DNA of 24,867 bases. Source: an uncultured Christensenella sp. Lineage in GTDB: Bacteria > Bacillota > Clostridia > Christensenellales > UBA3700. The stretch covers positions 1-24,867 of the forward strand of contig CAJTYW010000018.1 of NCBI GenBank assembly GCA_910583995.1. Reading direction: 5' to 3'. Positions 15,864 to 24,830 of this stretch are shown piece by piece; within the stretch, counting starts at the first letter, position 1; each line of letters starts with the position of its first letter. Both the position numbers and the translations under genes were made by a program. Under the pieces are notes generated by a model. It saw only the letters and a program-made list of their open reading frames with translations. It made no database searches and was not told the DNA's origin.

Positions 15864-15909
15864 AAGTTTGTAGAAACGCTCACGCAATATGTGAACTTAT
15901 ATGTCCAAC
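15846..15909 (-). promoter_or_regulatory. Purine (guanine-type) riboswitch-like aptamer
   Basis: Reading the minus strand, the hallmarks of the purine riboswitch core appear in order. P1 is CATA (15903-15900) with TATG (15851-15848). J1/2 is TAA. P2 is GTTCAC/GTGAGC (15896-15891 with 15883-15878), with loop ATATTGC. J2/3 is GTTTCTACA (15877-15869). P3 is AAACT/AGTTT with loop TGCTAA, and J3/1 is ACTATG. The base matching the specificity position is C15852, as in guanine-type rather than adenine-type aptamers. GC in loop 2 and GC in loop 3 could form the two kissing pairs. P2 and P3 are slightly shorter than usual. The transcript starts almost exactly at the 5' side of the aptamer. A non-guanine purine variant is possible. 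Confidence 0.7.
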
Positions 15910-15916
15910 CTAGTTG

Positions 15917-15944
15917 ATTATACCACAAAATAAATTTTTGTCAA
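15917..15944 (-). promoter_or_regulatory. Consensus promoter of the oxidoreductase gene
   Basis: TTGACA (15944-15939), a 16-nt spacer and TATAAT (15922-15917) match both consensus hexamers fully. The start is expected near 15910. Confidence 0.85.
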
Positions 15945-16084
15945 TACCTTTTTTTAAATTTGTCAATATTTGTCAAAACTAATTTATTAGGTAATTTTGT
16001 TATTAAATTTTAAAATAAACATATTTCCTATTAATAGTATTATTTTACCATATTTTTTGCGATTATACAATACCAATTTAAAAA

Positions 16085-16108
16085 AACGGTGCTTTTTCAA
16101 GCACCGTT
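16085..16108 (-). terminator. Terminator of the ABC transporter operon
   Basis: The 10-bp GC-containing stem AACGGTGCTT / AAGCACCGTT has loop TTTC. It is followed by a T-run on the minus strand, just after the permease stop codon at 16114. Confidence 0.85.
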
Positions 16109-16113
16109 AATTT

Positions 16114-18582
16114 TTATCCCCTTTCACGAAGCAAAGTCGCTGGAGCGATTTTTCGTACAGGTATAGCACAAAGCATTGAAACTAAATATATTAAAAGCGG
16201 TATGCACACAATTATTCCAACTACATATCCCCAAGGTATGATAAAGGCAAAGTGCCCCGCTCCTATAAAGCTACCCATTGCTGTAAGCATTGGTGAAGTT
16301 ATTAATGCACCGACTATACCGCCAATCAAACTGCCTATAACACCCAAAATTACCATTGCCACTGCTATTTGCGTCATTATATTAGGTGTAGTGTACCCAA
16401 GTGCTTTATATATTGCATAATTTCTTCGCTCACGCAATAATTTTAATTTTATTAGCATTACAAGTAAAAGACTAATTATAATTGCGGTAACAGCAATAAA
16501 TACAGTCATAACGGCATCAGCAGCTGTTTCCACAACATTCAAAATCATATTTCCGAGCCTAACTTTTCCGGTAAGAAATGCACCATAATGTATATTTTCT
16601 TCATTATTAACATTTTTTAATACTTGCGTTATTTGGTCATATGTTGGTACTTTATCTTTGTCAAAATAAAACATTCTAGGTGCTGTTTTTACTTCTTCTG
16701 CAGATAATATATCAATTATATTATCTAAAAAGGCCATATAATGGCAATTTTCAAATATAGATTGAAAATACCCTACAATTACATACTCATTTTTTACTGC
16801 ATTCATAGTAAGTTCGTCAAAAGACACTGTAAAGCTATCGCCTATTTCAAAACCATTTTGTTTTGCAAATTTTTCATTTATTATTATTTCGTTTTTATGT
16901 TTTGGATACCTTCCTTTATAAACAAAATCAGTACGCAAAATATCAAACCTTTCAAAAAATTCACCGCGTATCCAATCATCGCTATCGCCGATATAGCCAC
17001 CGCAATATACTTCCGCAAGCATATCCGCTTGATATCCGTCCATACTTCTTATAGCTTCAAAATACGGGTCTGAATCTTCATATCTTAAACCTATTATATA
17101 ATCTGGATTCTCGGTAGCTGCCATATTAATAATTGCAGTTTGGTCGACTTTTAAGTTATAAAACACAACGCTAACAAAGGAACATAACAATGACATAATA
17201 AGCACTACTATAACTACCATAACGCTTCGATTAACTTCGCTTGTTACGCTTTTTACGCCAAGTGTGCTATTAACGGGAAGTTTAGATTTTGCTAGCGGCA
17301 CTAAATTTCTTTTAAAAGAGTGTGTTTCAAAATTATTACGCATTGCAGATAATGGAGTAACCTTTTTAACTCTACTTGTTGCAAGCATTACAACTGCACT
17401 TATAACTGAAATTATCAAAGCTATTGCAACAAAAACACTTCCAACATTCAAGCCTATTGCTTTGCTGCACTCAAGTCTTGCCATATCAGTTATGATATTT
17501 ACAAATGTAGGCATCAAAGTAATACCCAAAATTATACCTATAATCATACAAATACCACTTATTACGCTATAAATTGCAAGATAACTAAGTCGTAACATAT
17601 CCGTGGTATACCCTAATGCTTTAAATACGCCTAAATTTCTCACTTCGTCCATAACTGATGAGCGTACCAAAAATCCTATTACCAAAGCTACTATAATAGC
17701 GACAATGACGGAAAATGTAATCATTGCAGCACCCAATATCAAAATAAATGAACTTGTTGCGTCCTTAAAAGTTTGTCTGTCATTATATCCCGCCCCAATT
17801 ATTTTTGCATCATCGCCAAATAAAAGAACTTGTTCGTAATTATATTCATTTGCAACATTCATCAAGGCTTTTCCGCACTCAAGCTGTGCTTTTGCATTCT
17901 CCGCATCATCTTTATAGGTAAACTTCACATTTATTATTTGCTCTTCTATTATACTCTCATCTGTTTTTGAATTTCTACTCACCATTTGATAAAAATCATT
18001 CTCAACATAGTAATAAACTTCTGAATAAATTTTGGTCATATCGTCATAAACACCTGCAACATACCCCCAATAATTTTCACCATTGTAACGATACATAACT
18101 TTATCGCCTATATGACCTGTTATCAAATAGTTTCCCGTTACATAAATTTTAAAACCTTCACCGCTCACTTGGTTACGAATATATGGTTTAAATTTGTTGT
18201 TTTGGTCATCGATATTTAAAAAACCGATTTTTTTTAGTGACATAGTGTTACCTACGCAAAAAATAAAAGTGCATTGATAATTATTGTCGTTTACAGGCAT
18301 TTCCTGCCAAAGCATCGGCTGACTATCCACACATTCTATATCGTCTCTTTCATTTATAGCACTTATCATTCTTGTTGATAAAGTTCCGTTTAATTCTTCA
18401 TAGACAAAAACTGCAAGGTCAGGCGAATTTGAAAGGTTACGGGCATTGTAATATAAATCCCCCATACCAAGGCAGATTGAAAGCCCGATTATCATCATCA
18501 TTACAGATAAAACTACAAACAAACCTGTTATAAAAAAGCCCGTTTTCCCTTTATGGAAATGCGATTTAATAATACTCCACAT
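16114..18582 (-). CDS. ABC transporter permease, FtsX/MacB type, two FtsX modules
   Basis: This 822-residue permease has about eight membrane segments in the 1+3 plus 1+3 FtsX plan. TM1 is near residues 15-37, a large extracellular domain follows, and TM2-4 lie near 277-397. The second half repeats this with TM5 near 440-462, another extracellular domain of about 230 residues, and TM6-8 near 695-805. Both three-helix groups carry the typical cytoplasmic loop (VFKALGYTTDML and IYKALGYTTPNI). The start lies 1 nt after the ATPase stop, so translation is coupled. Such exporters move lipids, lipoproteins or peptides, or act as antimicrobial resistance or sensing systems. The substrate here is unknown. 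It is not a BceB-type permease, which has ten membrane segments and one large loop. Confidence 0.88.
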   Translation of the reverse strand: MWSIIKSHFHKGKTGFFITGLFVVLSVMMMIIGLSICLGMGDLYYNARNLSNSPDLAVFVYEELNGTLSTRMISAINERDDIECVDSQPMLWQEMPVNDNNYQCTFIFCVGNTMSLKKIGFLNIDDQNNKFKPYIRNQVSGEGFKIYVTGNYLITGHIGDKVMYRYNGENYWGYVAGVYDDMTKIYSEVYYYVENDFYQMVSRNSKTDESIIEEQIINVKFTYKDDAENAKAQLECGKALMNVANEYNYEQVLLFGDDAKIIGAGYNDRQTFKDATSSFILILGAAMITFSVIVAIIVALVIGFLVRSSVMDEVRNLGVFKALGYTTDMLRLSYLAIYSVISGICMIIGIILGITLMPTFVNIITDMARLECSKAIGLNVGSVFVAIALIISVISAVVMLATSRVKKVTPLSAMRNNFETHSFKRNLVPLAKSKLPVNSTLGVKSVTSEVNRSVMVVIVVLIMSLLCSFVSVVFYNLKVDQTAIINMAATENPDYIIGLRYEDSDPYFEAIRSMDGYQADMLAEVYCGGYIGDSDDWIRGEFFERFDILRTDFVYKGRYPKHKNEIIINEKFAKQNGFEIGDSFTVSFDELTMNAVKNEYVIVGYFQSIFENCHYMAFLDNIIDILSAEEVKTAPRMFYFDKDKVPTYDQITQVLKNVNNEENIHYGAFLTGKVRLGNMILNVVETAADAVMTVFIAVTAIIISLLLVMLIKLKLLRERRNYAIYKALGYTTPNIMTQIAVAMVILGVIGSLIGGIVGALITSPMLTAMGSFIGAGHFAFIIPWGYVVGIIVCIPLLIYLVSMLCAIPVRKIAPATLLRERG

Positions 18583-18583
18583 A

Positions 18584-19357
18584 CTACCACCCCATTTCGT
18601 CTAAAAAGGCTTTAAGAGTTTCTAACCTTTCCTTCTCGTTTGATTTATCGTACTCTCCAAGTGTAATATCATTTAAAATAACTCCGTCTTTAAGGTAAAG
18701 CACACGATTTCCCCTTACTGCACTTTTCATATCGTGAGTAACCATTACGATATTTTTGCCTTCCTTATGAAATTTGTTCATCAAATCCAATACGGATATA
18801 GAATTCGCAGAGTTTAAAGCACCTGTCGGTTCATCTGCAAAAATCACTTTAGGGTTATTGATAATTGCTCTTACAAGCCCCACTCTTTGAAGTTCACCAC
18901 CTGACATTTGAGAAGGGAATTTTTTGTACATTTCGGCAGGTATACCTACCAAATCAAAGTATTCGCAAGCTTTTTCATAAACAGCTTTGCGCGAAAGTCC
19001 CGATAAATATCCGCTTGCAAGCACATTATCCATAATTGACATATTGTCATTCAAAAAAACTTCTTGAAAAATAAATCCGCAATTAGTTCTTCTAAATTTT
19101 GCAAGTCGGTCATTTGAGTAGTCGGATATTTTTTCACCTGCAAAAATTATGCTACCAAGTGTAGGTTTATCCATACCAGACAAAGCATACAAAAGGGTAG
19201 ACTTACCGCTACCGCTATTGCCCATTATTACGGTAAAGTCGCCTTCTGCAATCATTAAATCCAAGTTGTTCAAAACGTGTTGCTGCACACCGCCTACCGA
19301 AAAAGATTTACACAAACCTTCAGTTTCTATTATGTTTTCAAATTGGTTAGTTTCCAT
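18584..19357 (-). CDS. ABC transporter ATP-binding protein (MacB/LolD-like)
   Basis: This 257-residue ATPase powers the adjacent permease. Walker A is GNSGSGKST (46-54), the Q-loop GFIFQE (Q98), signature MSGGE (151-155), Walker B VIFADEP (171-177) and the H-loop VMVTHD (H208). All catalytic residues are intact. The start at 19357 follows AAGGAGA. It is first in a two-gene operon with the permease, and the RR-HK pair lies upstream on the same strand, separated by a 173-nt gap that contains a strong hairpin at 19405-19439. Confidence 0.92.
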   Translation of the reverse strand: METNQFENIIETEGLCKSFSVGGVQQHVLNNLDLMIAEGDFTVIMGNSGSGKSTLLYALSGMDKPTLGSIIFAGEKISDYSNDRLAKFRRTNCGFIFQEVFLNDNMSIMDNVLASGYLSGLSRKAVYEKACEYFDLVGIPAEMYKKFPSQMSGGELQRVGLVRAIINNPKVIFADEPTGALNSANSISVLDLMNKFHKEGKNIVMVTHDMKSAVRGNRVLYLKDGVILNDITLGEYDKSNEKERLETLKAFLDEMGW

Positions 19358-19404
19358 AGGTAATCTCCTTTTGGCGGATAAAATTTTAAATCAAATATTT
19401 AAAA

Positions 19405-19439
19405 AATGTAGATGACTTAATTATTCCGTCACCTACATT
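19405..19439 (-). terminator. Terminator (or operator) between histidine kinase and ABC genes
   Basis: AATGTAGGTGAC / GTCATCTACATT on the minus strand form 12 pairs (one G.U) around an 11-nt loop, followed by TTTTT. It probably ends the RR-HK transcript. Because it is an inverted repeat directly upstream of the ABC operon, it could also be the response regulator's binding site. Confidence 0.65.
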
Positions 19440-19530
19440 ATATTACTAAAGTAAGCCACAATCTTTTTCTGTAATCTTTCTTTTCTTTCTTATTTCTTTC
19501 CGAAAATCGGTACTAAACCGCTTTTTCACA

Positions 19531-20760
19531 TTATTGATAGTTTTTAAGCATATCCAAAGTTAGCTCTACAACAAATCCGTTATCGTTATAGCACTTAATA
19601 TCTCCGCCCATTCTTACAACAAGTTTTCTGCAAATATTAAGTCCCAAACCTTGTCCCAATTTTTCTTCCGTTTTCTCGCCACGATAAAATCTATCCATTA
19701 TATATGATAGTTGTTCAGGGGCAACACCGTCGCCGTAATCTTTAAATGTTACCTTTAATTTTTCATCTTCAATTCTCATTTTTACGCTTATATTGGTATC
19801 AGCATATTTATATGAGTTTGAGATTATGTTTTCAATAACCTGTACCATTCTTTTTTTATCATACAGCACATTGCCACAAACAATCTCGCCCAAAACCACT
19901 TTTTTATTATAATCGTTTTCTACTATCAAGTTTTTAAATTCTTCTATGCTGTGTTTTGTAATAAACACATTAAGTTGTCCTTCTTCTTCAAGTGCTTTTT
20001 GATAAAAATCGTTTACCATATTATCAATGGAATTCACTTTTCTCAATATAATATTGTAATTTTCATCGTCACTTACAGCAAGGTTACATTCAGTTATCGC
20101 TTTTATTGTAGATAGCGGAGTTTTTATCTCGTGTCCAATCTCTTGCAAAAGTCTGCGTCTTTCCATATACACATTTTGCTCATTTAGCCTACTTTCCCTT
20201 AAATTATTACGCATAATGTCAAAAGCTTCCCCAAACTCACCAAATGACAGATATTTATCTAAAATCAATGGTGAATCCAGGTTACCTTTTGCAACTTCTT
20301 CAGCAAAACTCTTTAAATTTTTAAAAGGTTTAATAGTACGCCTGTAAATCAAATAACACCCAATCGCCATTATTATTCCCATTACAACAAATGCTGCCGC
20401 CACTATCCAAATCAATGTGTTTCGCATATTATAAAATCTTTCTTTAGCCATAGTGTAAAAAATGATTTTATTATCGCCATAATCAACAACAATATCCCCG
20501 TCTGCCAAGGCCCTACTTAATCTTGTATTATAATCAATATCGTTTACTTGCTTAGTGGTAAATAATACTTTGCCTGTCTTGTCTATCAAAGTATAATCAT
20601 AAACTATTTCTTCAACGCTCTCGCCTTTATTCAAACATTGTATAACTTCATTTATATACACAGTATCCACTTTTTTATAGTCAAAACCAAGTCCTATCCC
20701 CAAAGCGATAGCACTAATAACTATAAACACAAAAACTATACTACATATAAATTTTTTCAT
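19531..20760 (-). CDS. Sensor histidine kinase
   Basis: This 409-residue membrane kinase is the partner of the response regulator encoded just upstream. TM1 is near residues 4-25, an extracytoplasmic sensor domain of about 85 residues follows (30-113), and TM2 is near 114-138. After a HAMP-like linker comes the H-box GHEIKTPL with H210. The ATP-binding domain follows: N-box NIISNSYKYA (311-320), DYGDGV (341-346), DRFYRGE (356-362) and GQGLGL (369-374). All catalytic motifs are present. The ribosome binding site is weak (GTGGGG near 20768). A 125-nt gap separates it from the response regulator gene and holds a copy of the recurring AAAAATCGG motif. The sensed signal is unknown; the neighbouring ABC exporter is the likely target of the system. 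Confidence 0.9.
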   Translation of the reverse strand: MKKFICSIVFVFIVISAIALGIGLGFDYKKVDTVYINEVIQCLNKGESVEEIVYDYTLIDKTGKVLFTTKQVNDIDYNTRLSRALADGDIVVDYGDNKIIFYTMAKERFYNMRNTLIWIVAAAFVVMGIIMAIGCYLIYRRTIKPFKNLKSFAEEVAKGNLDSPLILDKYLSFGEFGEAFDIMRNNLRESRLNEQNVYMERRRLLQEIGHEIKTPLSTIKAITECNLAVSDDENYNIILRKVNSIDNMVNDFYQKALEEEGQLNVFITKHSIEEFKNLIVENDYNKKVVLGEIVCGNVLYDKKRMVQVIENIISNSYKYADTNISVKMRIEDEKLKVTFKDYGDGVAPEQLSYIMDRFYRGEKTEEKLGQGLGLNICRKLVVRMGGDIKCYNDNGFVVELTLDMLKNYQ

Positions 20761-20885
20761 ATATGCCCCACATAAACGCTGTAATTAAAAGGTAAAAATG
20801 TTACAAAAATCGGTATTAAATGCAAATTTAATTTGCTTTATAGCTTTTAAATTGCAAAACTAAAAATATCTACAAATTAATTTGT

Positions 20886-21536
20886 TTACAAAAATTTATA
20901 TCCTGTCCCCCAAATTGTGGCAATATATTCTCCGGAGAATCTCTCTAATTTTTCCCTAATTCTACGGATATGGATATTTAAGGTATTGTCACTATAATAG
21001 CCTTCTCCCCAAACATTCAAAATAATATCGTCTTTATCAAGAACTTTACCACGGTTATTAAACAAATAGATAAATAGTTTAAATTCCATATTTTTTAAAT
21101 GTATTACTTCTGCACCACGCTTTATTGTCATAGCATCTTTATCTACCATCAAATCTTTATAGCACTCTACTCCTAAGTTTTCTTTAGCAATCAAATTTTT
21201 AACTTTTAGCAAAAGTACTTGAAGAGAAAAAGGTTTTACGATATAATCATCTGCCCCCAAATGATAACCTTTTAACATATCACACTCAGCATTTCTTGCG
21301 GAAATAAGCAGTATTTTTGCCTGTGGTGCTAACTTGCGTATAATTTCAATACAATCATAACCACTTTGCCTTCCAAGATTAATATCCAGTAAGACAACTT
21401 TTACATCACTTGAAATTGCTTTTATACTATCCGCTGTATACTCGGTATGCACAGCAAGACCAAACATTCCAAAATATTTTGCCACGCTATCTGCAAGTTC
21501 TCTCTCGTCATCAATTATCCAAATTTGTTCAGCCAT
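20886..21536 (-). CDS. OmpR-family response regulator
   Basis: This 216-residue transcription factor has a receiver domain (residues about 1-118) with acidic D9/D10/E11, phospho-acceptor D51 (VLLDINLG), S79 and K101 in VKPF. A winged-helix DNA-binding domain follows (about 124-216), with the typical EFKLFIYLFNNRGKV and NIHIRRIREKLE helices and the wing GTGYKF. The ATG at 21536 follows AGGGGA. It is first in the RR-HK pair. A TATACT at 21587-21582 is a possible -10 without a good -35, so positive autoregulation is possible. It probably controls the ABC operon downstream. Confidence 0.92.
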   Translation of the reverse strand: MAEQIWIIDDERELADSVAKYFGMFGLAVHTEYTADSIKAISSDVKVVLLDINLGRQSGYDCIEIIRKLAPQAKILLISARNAECDMLKGYHLGADDYIVKPFSLQVLLLKVKNLIAKENLGVECYKDLMVDKDAMTIKRGAEVIHLKNMEFKLFIYLFNNRGKVLDKDDIILNVWGEGYYSDNTLNIHIRRIREKLERFSGEYIATIWGTGYKFL

Positions 21537-21754
21537 TATTCCCCTGCCTTATGCAAATCAAAATTAATCTTTTTTATATTAAGTATATCATATATTTTTT
21601 ATATTTTAAATAGTAAATGGAAAATTTTTGAGCAAAATTCTTTCTTATTTATTTCTTTGACTAGCTTTTATTTGTTTTTTTGATTAAATAAATAGAATAA
21701 TGCAATTTTATTATAATCACAAAACAAAAATACTATTAAATTTAATTTTAACAT

Positions 21755-21791
21755 AAAAAAACAGGCAGATTAAATATCTGCCTGTTTTTTT
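21755..21791 (-). terminator. Terminator of the dockerin-type surface protein gene
   Basis: The 16-bp stem AAAAAAACAGGCAGAT / ATCTGCCTGTTTTTTT has loop TAAAT. The T-run works on either strand. Confidence 0.85.
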
Positions 21792-21797
21792 ACCCAA

Positions 21798-24700
21798 TTA
21801 ATAATTGTTCAATTTGTAATTATTATCCAAAATAGTTGTTAGTACTACGCTATCCGCTTTGGTTATGCTACCTGTATTTAATATTAATGCTGCTAAAATC
21901 ACATAATCTTCAATTGCTGTATACCCATTTGTTACAAGATTATTTAAATACATAATATCACTTGCACTCAATCTTCCGTCACCATTTAAATCACCTAGTA
22001 CCGATATATATGTTCTTCCACTTCCATTTATCTCGTAATACCAACCTGTGCCTACTATCGCATTATCGTCTGTGATTTGTGTATCTTGATTATTATATAT
22101 TGCTATTTGTGCTGTATTTACACCTAGTGTAGCTAACTTTGCTTTAAACTCACTTAACTTTGTATTAACAGATATATTTCCTAGCACATTAGTTGCTGTT
22201 TCGCTTACTATTCTCTCATACTTTCCATTTTCTTTATTTAATATTAAGTATGTGTAATTATTAGTTTCATTTTCAGCTGTGCTTAAGAATGTAGTTATAT
22301 CAATATTTCCGCTTATTACATTATGCAATATCTCACTATCTATATTTGTTACATTGCCTTTGTTGTTTATCATTGCGGCAAGCACATTTTCCAAAGACAT
22401 TGTGTTTAATATGCTGTTATCTTTTGCTATCTCTCTTATGTATGCTATGTCACTTGCACTTATTCTTCCGTCGCCATTTATGTCTCCCAATACGGATAGG
22501 TATACTGTGTCAAAAGCAGTTGTGCTTGTACTATTTTCAAATAGTTCTACTCTATATCCTGTACCTACTATTTGTGTTCCTACACTATCAGTTATTTCAC
22601 CATTGCTAGCTATTCCGTCATATATTACTGCGTTGTTGTTATCATATACTTTGATTAAATTTAAATCATTTCTTAAATTACTTAAAAATACAGATAATTT
22701 TGTGTTTACTCTAATCCCACCCATTACATATCTGTTATTTCCATTTATTAATGTTATATCTGTATCATTCACTTTATGAAAATATTTTCCGCTTGAATAA
22801 GTCTTTCTTACATTATTGTCTTTGTAAATGTATTCATATCCCGAAATATCATTTGGCAAAATACCGCTATGTATAATCTCAAAGTCATAATTCAAATTAG
22901 CTATACTACCATCTGTCCAAGTTGTGTTATAGTTATCTTTCAATTTGACAACAGCTGTATATTTGCCAGGCAATGTTTGCCTATTATACTTTATTTCCAT
23001 TGTATTTGCATCAAAGTTTTCAGGCATAAAATTAATTTGACTATTATTTGTATACATAAACACATATTGTTTATTAACAGGCTTTGCAATTTTAGTCTTT
23101 GCCTTTTCTATTGTCACATTAAAAGTTGGGTTTAAATAAATTCCATCAGCATAAAATGCGTAATTCCCCGGCTCAGCTATTGCAAAAGAAGTCCCACTTA
23201 CTTTATTGCTTGCAGTTGTGTTTTTATAAAAACTACCACCTCCTATACTAATATTGTATCCACCTGTTTTGTATGGCAATATCACGCTGGAATTTGTTGT
23301 TTTTTCATTTGCATTACTACCCCAACTCCAATTGATTTTAGCTGTAGGTTTTGTGCCTGTTTTTAACATAACTTCATTAGAGTTTTTAGTTATAATATGT
23401 CCGTCAACATCTGAAAAGAAAAATCTATCTGGTGACAAAGTATTGCCACTACTAGTATACCCACTCGTAAAATTGACATTGTCGTAATGAGTTATACCTA
23501 TATTAGTATTTTTTCCGTCTTTCATTAAATTTTCTATAATTTTTAAAGTTGCAATAACTCCAAGATTATTAATTTTTCCATTAAGCGTATTATTATATAT
23601 TTTCAATCCTGCACCAATTTTTATATTAACTTCAAATGTAGCACCGCCACCACGCACACCTGCTTTATTATTTATAATAGTGCAATCTTTCACAGTTCCT
23701 TCACAAGACAAACTTGAAGCCATTCTTATACCGCCGCCATAAGTTTTAGATTCATTATTATTTATGTAAGCACCTGAGACAAAGGCAGTATCACAATCAC
23801 CGCCTATACGAATACCACCCCCACAATGCTCGGAATAGTTGTATTCATAAGTCCCCCCAGTAATATTTACATTTGTAGCATCATAAAAAACTCCGCCACC
23901 TTCTCCTATGCTGGTTAAAGCCTTATTGTAAGAAATTATCCCTCCACTAATGCTAGAGTCACCCACTACACAATAAATTCCGCCACCAAAGCCATTAGCC
24001 ATATTTTTATGTATAAGCCCACCATTTATAATGATATTGGAATGTGAATCTGCATATATGCCACCACCATTATTATTAGCATTACTATTGGCAATATTAT
24101 TGCATATCAATCCATTATTCATTATCAAAGTTGAATTGATATGAGAATGCACAGCTCCACCATTAAAACCAGTGTTATTGCAAATCATTCCACTATTTAT
24201 AGTAAGCAAACAATTATCTTCCATATAAATAGCTCCTGCATTATTGTCATCAAATCCACCTGTGATTTTACCTGCTCCAAACACAGATAAATCTCTATTA
24301 GGGTTTGCTTTATAAGCATCTAATATTTTTGCCGTATCAAACTGACTATCTTTAATAGTCAAAGTGCTTTGATATAACACTATTACTTGACCGCGTCTTC
24401 TTACTGCTGTTAAATTCCTGCTTATGGTATGTCCATTTAAATCAAGCGTAATATTAGCAGTTGGTGGTACTTGTATTCTTCCTTCATTAAGTCCAACCCC
24501 TGTACCAAAAGAAGTAGTGTAAGATGCGTCACTTTCTGCAATCCAATCCGCCATTAAAGTAACTAATATATGCTTACCAGTCAATGACTTTTCAATTGCT
24601 TGACTCCATTTTTCTGCTTGTTCCTTACAAGTCTTTCCGTCAAGCAAAATTTCTTCTGCAATAGTTACACTTGCATAAGTTGCAGTACTTGTTATGCTTT

Positions 24701-24830
24701 CATCTTTTGTTAAATTTGCGTTACTATTGTTTTCCTGCAAGGTATATGCTACACTGTAGCAAACTAGTAAAAGACAAGATATAAAAATAGCAAAAAATAC
24801 TATTCCCGCACACTTTATACATTTTGCCAT
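21798..24830 (-). CDS. Large secreted surface protein: Pmp-like GGG repeats plus two dockerin-like modules
   Basis: This 1010-residue protein has a signal peptide (1-29) and a start fixed by AGGAGAG 7 nt upstream. Residues about 120-400 hold seven Pmp-like repeats with GGAV or GGG(I/V/A) (at 224, 255, 282, 311, 337, 365, 394), spaced 26-31 residues, with NN motifs between them, which is typical of a right-handed beta-helix adhesin. About 500-655 are Ig/MBG-like domains, one of which (KP...NTM...WTDG) matches the repeats of the gene at 1-1666. Two tandem units of about 150 residues follow, each VNTKLS...IVGTG... then a dockerin-like VLGD(I/L)NGDGR(I/L)SASDI. The calcium-loop ligands are D783/N785/D787/D794 and D947/N949/D951/D958. 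In both dockerins the second loop is degenerate (KGNVTNID, TGSITKAD). No sortase motif or membrane anchor is present. An adhesin role is inferred; expression is probably phase-variable like its paralog. Confidence 0.9.
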   Translation of the reverse strand: MAKCIKCAGIVFFAIFISCLLLVCYSVAYTLQENNSNANLTKDESITSTATYASVTIAEEILLDGKTCKEQAEKWSQAIEKSLTGKHILVTLMADWIAESDASYTTSFGTGVGLNEGRIQVPPTANITLDLNGHTISRNLTAVRRRGQVIVLYQSTLTIKDSQFDTAKILDAYKANPNRDLSVFGAGKITGGFDDNNAGAIYMEDNCLLTINSGMICNNTGFNGGAVHSHINSTLIMNNGLICNNIANSNANNNGGGIYADSHSNIIINGGLIHKNMANGFGGGIYCVVGDSSISGGIISYNKALTSIGEGGGVFYDATNVNITGGTYEYNYSEHCGGGIRIGGDCDTAFVSGAYINNNESKTYGGGIRMASSLSCEGTVKDCTIINNKAGVRGGGATFEVNIKIGAGLKIYNNTLNGKINNLGVIATLKIIENLMKDGKNTNIGITHYDNVNFTSGYTSSGNTLSPDRFFFSDVDGHIITKNSNEVMLKTGTKPTAKINWSWGSNANEKTTNSSVILPYKTGGYNISIGGGSFYKNTTASNKVSGTSFAIAEPGNYAFYADGIYLNPTFNVTIEKAKTKIAKPVNKQYVFMYTNNSQINFMPENFDANTMEIKYNRQTLPGKYTAVVKLKDNYNTTWTDGSIANLNYDFEIIHSGILPNDISGYEYIYKDNNVRKTYSSGKYFHKVNDTDITLINGNNRYVMGGIRVNTKLSVFLSNLRNDLNLIKVYDNNNAVIYDGIASNGEITDSVGTQIVGTGYRVELFENSTSTTAFDTVYLSVLGDINGDGRISASDIAYIREIAKDNSILNTMSLENVLAAMINNKGNVTNIDSEILHNVISGNIDITTFLSTAENETNNYTYLILNKENGKYERIVSETATNVLGNISVNTKLSEFKAKLATLGVNTAQIAIYNNQDTQITDDNAIVGTGWYYEINGSGRTYISVLGDLNGDGRLSASDIMYLNNLVTNGYTAIEDYVILAALILNTGSITKADSVVLTTILDNNYKLNNY

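Noticed and set aside
15797..15928. 44-residue N-terminal extension of the FAD oxidoreductase
   Set aside because: The upstream ATG lies above the -10 box and the extension overlaps the riboswitch-like leader and terminator; the Rossmann motif starts right after the ATG at 15796.
16114..21536. BceRSAB-type bacitracin resistance module
   Set aside because: The permease has about eight membrane segments in two FtsX halves and the kinase has an 85-residue extracytoplasmic domain; BceB has ten segments with one loop and BceS lacks a sensor domain.
21798..24830. Cellulosomal enzyme
   Set aside because: There is no catalytic domain; the body is beta-helix and Ig-like, and the dockerin-like modules have only one intact calcium loop each.
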